Notes under the pieces: model-generated
The model's input: only the letters and a program-made list of their open reading frames with translations
Told to the model about the DNA's origin: nothing
The model's database searches: none
From: DASZQY01 sp036511595
GTDB lineage: Bacteria; Pseudomonadota; Alphaproteobacteria; Rhizobiales; Kaistiaceae
DNA length: 64,000 nt
Assembly: GCA_036511595.1 (NCBI GenBank)
Contig: DATCBY010000074.1
Span: 62,001 to 126,000 of the forward strand
Direction of reading: 5' to 3'
Program-made: the position numbers and the translations under genes
In this document: one piece after another, positions 1-8,267 of the stretch
Layout of the letters: each line of letters begins with the position of its first letter
How positions within the stretch are numbered: the first letter of the stretch is position 1

Positions 1-193
1 TGGCGGGCTCGGCTGGGGGACAGGGCATCCCGTCCGGCCGCGGCAATCAATCCACCCGTGGCTGGCGGCTTGTCGATCACCGAGGTCCGGCGCCACTGAA
101 GCGGCCTGAAGGCGGTCGCCGGCTGGGCCGACTGTTTAGAAGCCACGATGTGGACCGGGTCGACGGGTGTGTCTCCTTCGGCGCTTTCATTGC
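1..193. other. Window edge, no supported gene
   Basis: This stretch lies downstream of thiD. A plus-strand frame open from the window edge ends at a TGA at 97-99 and could be the last 32 residues of a truncated gene, but it shows no recognisable motif. No clear terminator hairpin follows thiD. Confidence 0.3.
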
Positions 194-997
194 CTATCGC
201 CGTTCCCACAGTTGATGGAAATGGTGGACCGGGCCGTGGCCGGAGCCGACGGCGAGGTCGTCGGCGGCGCGAAGGGCGCCGGTGAGATAGGCCTTTGCGG
301 TGCGGACGGCGTCGTTTCGCGAAAGCGTCGGCAGCAGCGCCGCGATTGCCGATGAAAGCGTACAGCCGGTGCCGTGGGTGTTCTTCGTGGCGATGCGCGG
401 CGCGGCGAATTCCACTTCGCCGCCGGCATCGGCGAGAACGTCGATACTCTCGGGTCCCCGCATGTGGCCCCCTTTGAGCAAAACCGACCGCGACCCGAAA
501 CGCAGAAGTTCGTGCGCCATGGTCCGCATGCCGTCGAGATCGCCCGGCTCGCTGGTGCCGAGCAGCGCTGCGCCTTCCGGCAGGTTCGGCGTGACGACTT
601 CGGCCAGGGGCAGCAGCCGCTCGCGGAGTGCGGCGAGGGCCGCGTCGGCGAGGAGGCGGTCGCCGCTCTTGGCGATCATCACCGGGTCAAGCACGATGTG
701 TTGGGCGCGATGCCGCGCGAGCGCATCGGCGATCGCCGCCGCAATTTCGGCCGTCGCCACCATGCCGATCTTGACGGCGTCGACGCGGACATCGCCGAAC
801 ACCGCGTCTATCTGCTCGGTGATAAATGCCGGGTCCATCAGGCGGACGGCGGTGACCGCCCGGGTGTTCTGCGCGGTTACTGCCGTGACCACGGCCATGC
901 CGTAAACGCCCAGGGCCGAGAATGTCTTGAGGTCGGCAGCGATGCCGGCGCCGCCGCTGGGGTCGACGCCGGCGATGGAAAGGACATTCGCGATCAT
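194..997 (-). CDS. thiD: Hydroxymethylpyrimidine/phosphomethylpyrimidine kinase ThiD
   Basis: ThiD phosphorylates hydroxymethylpyrimidine and then its monophosphate to give HMP-PP, the pyrimidine half of thiamin, in the cytoplasm. The 267-residue protein opens with the ribokinase-fold segment SIAGVDPSGGAGIAADLK (residues 7-24). It has LDPVMIAKSG near residue 103 and the anion-hole motif HGTGC at 208-212, and it ends with the family-typical GHGPVHHFH segment. Length is normal for ThiD. Its ATG overlaps the thiE stop by 4 nt, so it is the last gene of the thiM-thiE-thiD operon and should be controlled by the TPP riboswitch upstream of thiM. A bifunctional HMP/HMP-P kinase is the usual assignment. 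Confidence 0.95.
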   Translation of the reverse strand: MIANVLSIAGVDPSGGAGIAADLKTFSALGVYGMAVVTAVTAQNTRAVTAVRLMDPAFITEQIDAVFGDVRVDAVKIGMVATAEIAAAIADALARHRAQHIVLDPVMIAKSGDRLLADAALAALRERLLPLAEVVTPNLPEGAALLGTSEPGDLDGMRTMAHELLRFGSRSVLLKGGHMRGPESIDVLADAGGEVEFAAPRIATKNTHGTGCTLSSAIAALLPTLSRNDAVRTAKAYLTGALRAADDLAVGSGHGPVHHFHQLWERR

Positions 998-1635
998 GCG
1001 CCCTGCGCCGTGTCGATCGCCCGGCGGAGGGCGAGGGCCGCGCTGCGCGGCTCAAGCGCGCCGGCAATTGCCGAGACAACGGCAACGCCGGAGGCACCGG
1101 CGGAAATCGTCGCGGCGGCGTTGTCGAGGGTGATGCCGCCGATGGCGATGTAGGGAACCGGCAGCCGCTCGCCGATGATGTGCATGCCTTCAAGGCCGAG
1201 CGGAGCGGCCGCATCAGGCTTGGTCGAAGTGGCAAACACCGGGCCGAGGCCGACGTAGTCCACCACGTCCGGATCGACGGTGTCGATTTCGTCAGGGCTG
1301 GTGACGGACAAGCCGATCAGCGCGTCAGGCCCGAGCAACGCGCGCGCCGCAGCGGGGTGGCCGTCGGACTGGCCGATATGCACGCCGGAAAGTCCCGCCT
1401 CCAGAGTCACTTGCGGACGATCGTTGACAATCAGGGCGACGCCGGTGCCGGCCAGTTCGTCGCGGAGCCAAGCGGCCGTCACCGCCAGCTCGATGTCGGT
1501 CGCATGCTTGTCGCGCAGCTGGACGATCGTGACGCCGCCGGCGACGGCCGCCAGCACCGTCGCGATCAACCCGCGTGGCTGGCTGAGGGCAGTATCGGTC
1601 ACCAACATCAGACGGAGATCGACACCGGGCCTCAT
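994..1635 (-). CDS. thiE: Thiamine-phosphate synthase ThiE
   Basis: ThiE joins HMP-PP and thiazole phosphate into thiamin monophosphate. The 213-residue TIM-barrel protein shows LMLVTD at the first strand, VQLRDK for diphosphate binding, GLGPVFATSTKP, the phosphate-binding IGGI and a terminal GVAVVSAI. I chose ATG 1635 because its ATGA overlaps the thiM stop by 4 nt; a TTG two codons upstream is possible. Translational coupling to thiM and thiD fits a salvage operon that joins recycled thiazole and pyrimidine. Confidence 0.94.
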   Translation of the reverse strand: MRPGVDLRLMLVTDTALSQPRGLIATVLAAVAGGVTIVQLRDKHATDIELAVTAAWLRDELAGTGVALIVNDRPQVTLEAGLSGVHIGQSDGHPAAARALLGPDALIGLSVTSPDEIDTVDPDVVDYVGLGPVFATSTKPDAAAPLGLEGMHIIGERLPVPYIAIGGITLDNAAATISAGASGVAVVSAIAGALEPRSAALALRRAIDTAQGA

Positions 1636-2423
1636 ACCCAATTGATCCTGGCGGCGAGGGTCGCGTCGTCGATCGCGGCGAGGGCGTCGATGAGGGCGAC
1701 GGCGAAGCTGCCCGGTCCCTTGGCGCCTGGCAGCGCGATTTCAGCGGCAACGCCGATGGTAGCGAGGCCCGCCGCCGCCGCTTCGAACGCCGGCAGTCCG
1801 GCGCCAAGGAACGCTCCGATGAGTGCGGTCGCCGAGCAGCCCGTGCCGGTGACGCGGGTCAGCATGATGTCGCCGTTGGCGAGACCCGCGAGGCGGTTCC
1901 CGTCGGTGATGTAGTCGACCGCACCGGTGACGGCGACCACCGCTCCGGTTGCCCGGGCGAGCCGCTCGGCTGCGTTGATGGCAGCGTCCGAGCCCCTGGT
2001 ACTGTCGACGCCGCGAGCGCTGCCTGCCTCGCCGGCGAGCGCCATGATCTCCGACGCATTACCGCGGATGACCTTTGGCTCCAGTCGCGCGAGGCGGCCG
2101 GCAGTCTCTGTGCGATAGACGGTGGCACCGGCGGCGACAGGATCGAGTATCCACGGCACGCCGGCTTCGGTGGCGGCCCTTGCGGCCAGTTCCATGGCCT
2201 CCACCCAGCGCGGCGAGAGCGTCCCTATGTTGATGACCAGGGCCTGCGCTATGCCGGCGAATTCCGCGGCTTCCTCGACTGCGTGTACCATGGCGGGCGA
2301 AGCGCCAACGGCGAGCAGCGCGTTGGCGGTGATGTTCATCACGACATAGTTGGTGATGTTATGGACGAGCGGCGCGCGCTCGCGGAGCGTCGCGATTGCC
2401 GATGTCAGGTCTGGTCTTTCCAC
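1632..2423 (-). CDS. thiM: Hydroxyethylthiazole kinase ThiM
   Basis: ThiM phosphorylates hydroxyethylthiazole, salvaging the thiazole half of thiamin. The GTG start at 2423 gives 263 residues, the normal family length. The frame stays open further upstream, but that extension runs through the TPP riboswitch and is not protein. Visible motifs are HNITNYVVMN near the N-terminus, LDPVAAGAT near residue 93 and TGTGCSATA with the catalytic-site Cys at about residue 196. It is the first gene behind the riboswitch, so expression should fall when thiamin diphosphate is plentiful. Confidence 0.94.
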   Translation of the reverse strand: MERPDLTSAIATLRERAPLVHNITNYVVMNITANALLAVGASPAMVHAVEEAAEFAGIAQALVINIGTLSPRWVEAMELAARAATEAGVPWILDPVAAGATVYRTETAGRLARLEPKVIRGNASEIMALAGEAGSARGVDSTRGSDAAINAAERLARATGAVVAVTGAVDYITDGNRLAGLANGDIMLTRVTGTGCSATALIGAFLGAGLPAFEAAAAGLATIGVAAEIALPGAKGPGSFAVALIDALAAIDDATLAARINWV

Positions 2424-2490
2424 GGGCGTTCCTCGCTTGGCCGGGAGCCGTGGCGACCGGCGCGTATGGAACGGGGCCGGCTGGTGACGG

Positions 2491-2564
2491 CTCCCTGCGC
2501 TGGCATTATCCAGGTCAGGTTCGATGGGTCTGATCTCAGCCCGCCAACGCAACGAGCACCCCAA
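2491..2564 (-). promoter_or_regulatory. TPP riboswitch (THI element) upstream of thiM
   Basis: Read on the minus strand, the segment contains the THI-box landmarks in order: GGGGTGC, CTGAGA, a short variable arm, then AACCTGA-CCTGGATAATGCC-AGCG followed by AGGGAG. These match the conserved pyrimidine-sensing and diphosphate-sensing helices of the TPP aptamer. It ends about 68 nt before the thiM GTG. No U-tract terminator is obvious between aptamer and start, so control by occlusion of the ribosome binding site is more likely, which is inference. Confidence 0.95.
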
Positions 2565-2618
2565 CATCACCATGGGCGAAGATAGGCCTTGGCGGTGGCC
2601 GGATCAACGGCCATAGCG

Positions 2619-3599
2619 CTATTGGCAGAAGAGGCCGTGGCTCGGACCGGCGGTCCGGCGCTGGGCGAGGTCGAGATGGAAATGGGTGGCGTGGTACGAA
2701 TCGGAGCCGGGTCCCAGCACCGTGGTGAACGGTCCGCAGGCCGATTTGCGGACCGCCGCCAGGAACGCAGCCTCGGCGTCCGGCGCCGTTGCGTCGCCTA
2801 CGGTCAACCAGCCATGCCCTTCGACTTCAAAGGCGCCGATGTCGACGGCGTTGGCGTGGGCGTGCTCCGAGAGCTTCGCGTCGGCGAGGCCATCGCGGTT
2901 GCGGCAGGCGTAGCCGTCCAGCACGCGCAGTGCCGTCACCTTGCCGCCCAGCATGCTGGTAGCGAGCGGCTGCACCGTCTGGTCTATCCAGGTCGCCAGC
3001 GTCTCGGCGATGGCACAGTCGATCACCGGCTTAGCGGCGATCATCACTTTGCCGTCGTCGAGCGCCGAGATGGAGACGGGGTCGGGGACGCTGCATTGCT
3101 GGGCGTCGATCGCCGGAAGTGCCTTGGCGACAGCACCGAACTCGGCGAGGGCCGCACCGCAGCTCGATTGAGCCACCGGCGGCGGCATCGTCACGGGGGG
3201 CGGAGGCACCGTGGCTCGGGGTGGCAGCGATGCCAGTCGAAGCTCGGGCGAGGGCGATGCCGGGGCGGTTGCGACCGACGCGAGGTCGGCAGGGCTGAGC
3301 CTTGGCAGCGGTGTCGCGGCATCCATTGCCGCGACAGCCGGCGTCGGTTCCTGATAGGCCAAGGTAGGGAGCGTTGCGGTCACCAGCGGTCGCAGATGCG
3401 GCATCGGCACGTCGATCAGTGGCGTATCCGGAGCGGCTGGCGGCGGTGAATGCCGCACGGGGTGGCTGCCGAATAGCGTCGCGCCGGGGTCGAGCAGCAG
3501 ACGTTTAATGAAATGGTCAGGCGATTCTGCGTAAGCGGCATTGGCCATCGTTATGGCCAAGCTTGCAGCCAGCATGAGTAGGAGTTTACGCCGCACCAC
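2619..3599 (-). CDS. Extensin-like C-terminal domain protein, secreted
   Basis: The 326-residue protein starts with a Sec signal peptide (MVRRKLLLMLAASLAI, cleavage near AYA-ES). A Pro/Ala-rich linker of roughly 120 residues follows, then the bacterial extensin-like C-terminal domain. That domain carries SSCGAALAE, LRVLDGYACRNRDG, SEHAHANAVDIGAF and a final LGPGSDSYHATHFHLDL, whose His and Asp residues resemble the metal-binding set of LAS/VanY-type peptidases. Paired cysteines suggest a periplasmic protein. The family is common in alphaproteobacteria and biochemically poorly defined; a cell-wall role is inference. Confidence 0.85.
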   Translation of the reverse strand: MVRRKLLLMLAASLAITMANAAYAESPDHFIKRLLLDPGATLFGSHPVRHSPPPAAPDTPLIDVPMPHLRPLVTATLPTLAYQEPTPAVAAMDAATPLPRLSPADLASVATAPASPSPELRLASLPPRATVPPPPVTMPPPVAQSSCGAALAEFGAVAKALPAIDAQQCSVPDPVSISALDDGKVMIAAKPVIDCAIAETLATWIDQTVQPLATSMLGGKVTALRVLDGYACRNRDGLADAKLSEHAHANAVDIGAFEVEGHGWLTVGDATAPDAEAAFLAAVRKSACGPFTTVLGPGSDSYHATHFHLDLAQRRTAGPSHGLFCQ

Positions 3600-3757
3600 G
3601 TTCTCCGTTCCGCCGCCGTGGCGGGAGCCGCATGGAATCAGTAGAATGCGACCATTTCAAGCGCCTTCCCGTCGCGCGTAATGAACGCGTGTTGATGGAA
3701 CGCTTGCCGAACTAGACAGTTCCCGCCATTCTTTCCCCATCAGGAAGGAAGGGCGTG

Positions 3758-4069
3758 ATGTCGAATCCCGATTCGACGAAATGGTTGCCCATGGCGACGG
3801 CACCAAGGGACGGCACGCTCGTGCTTGCCAAGGTGCGAGCGACCGAGCAGGGGCCGGGCGAATTCGACATGGTGCGCTGGGCGAAGTCGGCCCGCTCGCA
3901 GGAGGAAAACTGGGTCGCCGCCGACTCCGATCCGTTCGCCCGCATCGTCTATGCCGAGGCGGAACTCGCCTACTGGATGCCGTTGCCAAGCCAGCTTCCC
4001 CGGCCGCGCTCCGAGGTCGCCGCGGAAGAGATTGTGCCAGCGGACGAAGGCGACGGGTCGGGAATGTAG
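3758..4069 (+). CDS. Small DUF551-like protein
   Basis: A protein of about 103 residues with the segment WLPMATAPRDGT near the N-terminus and a later AYWMPLPSQLP. Small proteins with a W-x-P-x-x-T-A-P-x-D-G-T start are widespread in proteobacteria and phages and have no established function. ATG 3758 is preferred because GGAAGG lies 9 nt upstream; GTG 3755, one codon earlier, is an alternative. It converges on the patatin-like gene with a gap of 23 nt. No membrane segment or signal peptide is visible. Confidence 0.7.
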   Translation: MSNPDSTKWLPMATAPRDGTLVLAKVRATEQGPGEFDMVRWAKSARSQEENWVAADSDPFARIVYAEAELAYWMPLPSQLPRPRSEVAAEEIVPADEGDGSGM

Positions 4070-4092
4070 AAAACGCGCCGGCGCTCCCAGCC

Positions 4093-4440
4093 TCAACCGA
4101 ACTCCGCCCTGAGGTCCACGGTGCCGCGCACACCCAGGTCGTCGTAGTGGGCGGCCAGCCATGCGGTGCCTGCCGCGCGGCCCGCCGCGTGCAGTTCCTG
4201 GAAGAAGTGCCAACTGGTGTCGAGCTTCGAGGCGGCTGCGTAATGAGCCAGCGCCGCAGTGGCATCGATGCGATGCACACGGTTCTGGCGATAGCGCTCA
4301 GGATCGAGTCGGCCTTCCTCGATCAACCGATTGACGAAATCGATGGCCCGGAGTTCGCGCAGCAGCGACGAGTTGAAGGTGATCTCGCTGGCGTGCTCCG
4401 TGATCGCTTGCGGCGATTTCGGCAGCTCTTCCCGGCGCAC
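4093..4440 (-). pseudogene. Out-of-frame C-terminal tail of the patatin-like phospholipase
   Basis: About 115 codons in a different frame carry the part of the patatin-like family that the upstream frame lacks: VRREELPKSP, ITFNSSLLRELRAIDFVNRL and a helical tail ending VDLRAEFG. The break lies at about 4440, immediately after the in-frame QVNP. Restoring one base, or four as in the family-like N-P-I-V-R-R-E, would join the halves into a protein of about 372 residues. There is no independent start with a ribosome binding site here. Either a real frameshift mutation or a sequencing or assembly error explains it. Confidence 0.75.
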
Positions 4441-5210
4441 GGATTGACTTGCACGACCAGGATGTCGGCGGTCTCGGTCTCTTCGAAAAAGGGAAAGAGC
4501 GCCGGGTTGCCGGTATAGCCGCCGTCCCAATAGGCTTCCTCGCCGATTTCCACCGCCCGAAACAGGTAGGGCAGGCAGGCCGACGCCATCACCGCGTCGG
4601 AGGTTACCTCGGCGCCGGAGAAAATCTTGATCTTGCCGGTGCGGACGTTGGTCGCCGAAATGAAGAGCTTGAGCCCGTCATTGGCGCGGACGTTGTCGAA
4701 GTCGATGAGGTGATCGATGAGATCGCGCAGCGGGTTGATGTTGAGCGGATTCGTCCGGTAGGGCGACGACAGAAAGTTGGCAAATTGTTCGACGACGCCG
4801 AACGGCGAGAATCCTTGCATGTGCCAGAAGCCCAGCATCGACTTGACGATCTGCGCCGCCGCGCCCGTGCTGGAGCCTTCCTGGCTGACGCGGCGCCAGA
4901 AGACGGCGAGCCTGTCGCGGGCGCCCTCGGTGCCGTTGCGCATCAGCCCGTCGGCCAGCACCACGGCGTTCATTGCTCCGGCGCTCGTGCCGGAAATTGC
5001 CTCGAAGTCCAGCCGCTCGTCTTCGAGCAGTGCGTCGAGTACGCCCCACGTAAAGGCACCGTGGGCGCCGCCGCCCTGGAGGGCAAGATTGATTGTCTTG
5101 AAGCTCCGCGGCGTCGGATTGGTGCGCGCCCGGACGCGATCGGCGATGGCGCGCAAGCGTTGCGCTGCGCGCGACCCGGTTGCCGGCTTGGCCTGCGACC
5201 TTTCGGTCAC
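4323..5210 (-). CDS. Patatin-like phospholipase, catalytic part, frameshifted near its end
   Basis: The N-terminal 255 or so residues are a patatin-like serine acyl hydrolase. They hold the oxyanion-hole GGGAHG (residues 46-51), nucleophile elbow GTSAG with Ser76, and a DGG triplet with the catalytic Asp in YWDGGYTGNPALFP. After DILVVQVNP the frame becomes an Arg/Ser-rich sequence unlike the family, while the correct continuation lies in another frame downstream (4440-4093). Its ATG overlaps the bdhA stop by 4 nt. Pairing of a patatin-like gene with 3-hydroxybutyrate dehydrogenase is common in alphaproteobacteria and hints at a link to PHB turnover. The catalytic dyad is intact, but loss of the tail may destabilise the protein. 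Confidence 0.8.
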   Translation of the reverse strand: MTERSQAKPATGSRAAQRLRAIADRVRARTNPTPRSFKTINLALQGGGAHGAFTWGVLDALLEDERLDFEAISGTSAGAMNAVVLADGLMRNGTEGARDRLAVFWRRVSQEGSSTGAAAQIVKSMLGFWHMQGFSPFGVVEQFANFLSSPYRTNPLNINPLRDLIDHLIDFDNVRANDGLKLFISATNVRTGKIKIFSGAEVTSDAVMASACLPYLFRAVEIGEEAYWDGGYTGNPALFPFFEETETADILVVQVNPCAGKSCRNRRKRSRSTPARSPSTRRCCANSGPSISSIG

Positions 5211-5989
5211 GCGGCGGTCCAGCCGCCGTCCATAGGGAGAAGCGCGCCGGTGATTGACTTTGCCGCGTCGGAGGCAAGGAAGACCGCAAGCGCCGCCACT
5301 TCCTCGGCGGTGACGAACTGCTTGGTTGGCTGTGCGGCGAGGATGACGTCGTTCTTGACTTCCTCCTCAGTCATGTGCCGCGCTTTCGCGGTATCGGGTA
5401 TCTGCTTCTCGACCAGTGGCGTCCAGACATAGCCCGGGCAGATCGCGTTGACCGTGATGCCCTGGGTCGCCACCTCGAGCGCCACGGTCTTGGTCAATCC
5501 GGCGATGCCGTGCTTGGCGGCGACGTAGGCCGACTTAAACGGCGAAGCGACAAGGGCATGCGCCGAGGCGGTCTGGATGATGCGCCCCCAACCCTTCTTC
5601 TTCATGCCGGGGAGCGCGGCGCGGATGGTGTGAAAGGAGGAGATCAGATTGATGGCGATGATTGCCGACCACTTGTCGACCGGAAATTCGTCGATCGGGG
5701 CGACGTGCTGGATGCCGGCGTTGTTGCAGAGAATATCGACGGTGCCGAATTCTCTCTCGGTGTCGGCGATCATGGCGGCGATCTCATCGCCCCTCGTCAT
5801 GTCAGCGGGCGAATAGGCAACCGTCACGCCGTATTTTTTGGCGATTCCTGTGCGCGTTGCTTCGATCGCCCTGGCATCGCCGAAGCCATTCAGGACCATA
5901 TTGCAGCCTTCGGCGGCGAAGGCGGTTGCGAGCGCCAGGCCGATGCCCGACGTCGAGCCGGTGACCAGAGCGGTCTTGCCTTTCAGCAT
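5207..5989 (-). CDS. bdhA: D-3-hydroxybutyrate dehydrogenase
   Basis: A 260-residue classical short-chain dehydrogenase that interconverts 3-hydroxybutyrate and acetoacetate with NAD, the step that feeds PHB breakdown products into acetyl-CoA metabolism. It has the cofactor motif TGSTSGIG, NNAGIQHV, catalytic Ser in QTASAHALV, and YVAAK for the Tyr-Lys pair. Family-specific segments include GWGRIIQTAS, NAICPGYVWTPLV and the final PMDGGW. It is followed by the patatin-like gene with a 4-nt overlap and lies 91 nt downstream of opgH on the same strand. Confidence 0.93.
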   Translation of the reverse strand: MLKGKTALVTGSTSGIGLALATAFAAEGCNMVLNGFGDARAIEATRTGIAKKYGVTVAYSPADMTRGDEIAAMIADTEREFGTVDILCNNAGIQHVAPIDEFPVDKWSAIIAINLISSFHTIRAALPGMKKKGWGRIIQTASAHALVASPFKSAYVAAKHGIAGLTKTVALEVATQGITVNAICPGYVWTPLVEKQIPDTAKARHMTEEEVKNDVILAAQPTKQFVTAEEVAALAVFLASDAAKSITGALLPMDGGWTAA

Positions 5990-6080
5990 GGTTCAATCCT
6001 CGCGGAAATAGCGGGGCGGGCGGCCGCAACCGTATATGGCGCTGGGACCGGAGGGAACCACGTCGGCGCGGTCAGTGGCG

Positions 6081-8267
6081 TCAGGCCGCGCTCGCTGTCG
6101 GCAGGGCACCCAGACGCTCCATGAGGTCCGGGGAGGCGAGGGTCATGGCGCGCTCCTCCGGACCCAGGTAGGAGACCGCTTCGTCCAGTGTTCGCGCCTG
6201 ATTGATCTTTGCCATCGCCGTCGCTTCGACAGGGTCGACTTCTCCCCGCCGGCGGGCAGCGGAGCGGTCGACGAGGGCTAGATGGTCGCGCCGTCGTACG
6301 ATATCGCGGATGACATCCGGTAACTGTGGAGTCGCCGCCACCGCCATGCGGTGCAGGCGGCGAACGGCGAGCGCGGTACGACCGATCGCCGGGCGGGTCG
6401 CCTCCTGGGGTGTCCGCAGCAGGCCGATACGCCGGATCCGGCTGCCGACAGAAGCCGACGCAGTCAGTGCCGAGATCGGCAGCGCCGCCATCAGTCCTGC
6501 CACCGCGGGTGCAAGCCACGCCAGTGCCGCCGGCGAAACGGCGTAAGCGAGTGCGCCGATGACCAGGCCGAACGCTGCGTGCCACCAGTGAAAGCGGAAG
6601 AGGTCGCCGAACGCCACGCCGCCGTTGTTGCGGCGCTGGGGCTTCCAACCGGCATCGTGACCCAGCATGATCGAGAGGATCATGCGAGCTTGAATGAGCA
6701 TTGTTATCGGGGCGATCAGAGCGGAAACACCGATCTCGAATAGCGTGCTGACGATCAATCGGCGCGCGCCACCTGAAGCGCGGCGTGCCGCCCCGTCGAA
6801 GGCGAGCGCGGCGCAGCCCATCAATTTTGGGCCGAAGAGAACGACCAGGGTGAGGGCGAGAACGCCGAGTGCGCGGCCGGCATCGACCACCGGCAAAATC
6901 GGGTATCCGCGGCCGGCGGTGTCGACGAAATATTCCGGACGGGTGAACTGAACCTGCAACGTCAGGGCAAGGCCAGCGACGATCAGCAGCAGCCAGAGGA
7001 GCGAGGTGATGTAGGAGGCGATGCCGTTAATGAGGTGGAAGCGGCTCACCCAGTTAAGACCTCGCCCGAAGAATACGCGCGAATGCTGCAGGTTACCCTG
7101 GCACCAGCGACGGTCGCGGATGGCAAGGTCGATGATCGAAGCCGGGCCTTCTTCGTAGGAGCCCTCGAGGTCGTCGGCGATGCGCACCGTGTATCCTGCG
7201 CGCCGGATCAGCGCCGCCTCGACGAAATCGTGGCTGAGAATGTGACCGCCAAAGGGGGGCGTCCCGGAGAGCACCGGAAGCCCCGCGGCCTCGGTAAATG
7301 CCCGACGGCGAATGATAGCGTTGTGGCCCCAATAGTTACCCTCGGCCTGACTCCACCACGCAAGGCCGCTCGCCAGCACCGGTCCATAAACGCGGTTGGC
7401 GAATTGCTGCAGCCGCGCAAGCCCGGTGCGGCCGTTTATGAGCCAGGGAACGGTCTGGATGATGCCGGCGTCAGGGTCGGCCTCCATGCGCCGGGTCAAC
7501 TCGAGGATTGTGTCGGGCTCGATTAGGCTGTCGGCATCGAGGACGAGGAGGTAATCGTAGGCGCCCCCCCAGCGTTGGCAGAAGTCGGCGATGTTGCCGG
7601 CCTTGCGATGGGTGTTGCGGCGGCGTCGGCGATAATACGCTCGAGTCGTCGGTGCCAGCCGTCGCCGCAAGCCGAGAAAAGCCGTTTCCTCGGCGAGTGC
7701 GATGGCGGGATCGGTGGTGTCGCTGAGGATGAACCAATCGAACGAGTCACTCCCGCCGAGGCGCGCGATGCCGCGCACCATCGCCTCGATTGCCGCGAAA
7801 GTGCGCTCAGGCTGCTCGTTATAGACCGGCATGAGCATTGCGGTCCGTCCGACGATCGGCCCGCTCATGGCGACGGGCTTGCGGCTGCGCCGCGCAGTGA
7901 CGACGATAGTACCAACGACCGCGTGGACGAAGGCCATCGCGATCCACGCGAAGTTCAACGAAAACAGCGCCAGCACAAGCAGCGTAAGCGGCGTCACCGC
8001 GCCGGCCGAGAGGGTGCGCGCCATTTCGAAGATGCCGAATCCGGCGAGCGCGGCTGTCGAACCGAACACGACCACGCGCCGGCCACGATGCGAAATGGAG
8101 GCGCCGCGGACAAACGCGCGACGTCCTGGCTGGTAGAAGCTGTTGAGGCGCTGAACGGGCATCGCTACCGGGACCTCAGGCGGCATGCCCGGCGCCGACG
8201 AAGCATCCGCGGCCGCGACGCCTGCGTTGTGCGGGATGGGGCCTAGGCCGTCCATCTGTACAGCCAT
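6081..8267 (-). CDS. opgH: Glucans biosynthesis glucosyltransferase OpgH (MdoH)
   Basis: A 728-residue inner-membrane family-2 glycosyltransferase that makes and exports the backbone of osmoregulated periplasmic glucans from UDP-glucose. Two membrane helices lie at about residues 64-120. A cytoplasmic GT2 domain follows with FDWFILSDTTDPAIA, LLVLDADS, LSHDFVEAALIRRAGY and the RRWCQGNLQH acceptor motif. A cluster of C-terminal helices completes it. Its start region overlaps the end of opgG by 25 nt, so the two are cotranscribed and probably coupled. ATG 8267 was used; a Met five codons later is also possible. Confidence 0.94.
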   Translation of the reverse strand: MAVQMDGLGPIPHNAGVAAADASSAPGMPPEVPVAMPVQRLNSFYQPGRRAFVRGASISHRGRRVVVFGSTAALAGFGIFEMARTLSAGAVTPLTLLVLALFSLNFAWIAMAFVHAVVGTIVVTARRSRKPVAMSGPIVGRTAMLMPVYNEQPERTFAAIEAMVRGIARLGGSDSFDWFILSDTTDPAIALAEETAFLGLRRRLAPTTRAYYRRRRRNTHRKAGNIADFCQRWGGAYDYLLVLDADSLIEPDTILELTRRMEADPDAGIIQTVPWLINGRTGLARLQQFANRVYGPVLASGLAWWSQAEGNYWGHNAIIRRRAFTEAAGLPVLSGTPPFGGHILSHDFVEAALIRRAGYTVRIADDLEGSYEEGPASIIDLAIRDRRWCQGNLQHSRVFFGRGLNWVSRFHLINGIASYITSLLWLLLIVAGLALTLQVQFTRPEYFVDTAGRGYPILPVVDAGRALGVLALTLVVLFGPKLMGCAALAFDGAARRASGGARRLIVSTLFEIGVSALIAPITMLIQARMILSIMLGHDAGWKPQRRNNGGVAFGDLFRFHWWHAAFGLVIGALAYAVSPAALAWLAPAVAGLMAALPISALTASASVGSRIRRIGLLRTPQEATRPAIGRTALAVRRLHRMAVAATPQLPDVIRDIVRRRDHLALVDRSAARRRGEVDPVEATAMAKINQARTLDEAVSYLGPEERAMTLASPDLMERLGALPTASAA

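Noticed and set aside
2589..3449. Long plus-strand frame opposite the extensin-like gene
   Set aside because: Its sequence is low-quality Arg/Gly-rich and the opposite strand encodes a clear signal peptide and domain.
4430..4445. Programmed ribosomal frameshift in the patatin-like gene
   Set aside because: There is no slippery heptamer or downstream pseudoknot evident at the junction; a mutation or sequence error is simpler.
5985..6010. tRNA-like T-loop (GGTTCAATCC)
   Set aside because: No matching acceptor, D or anticodon arms surround it; it covers the start of bdhA.
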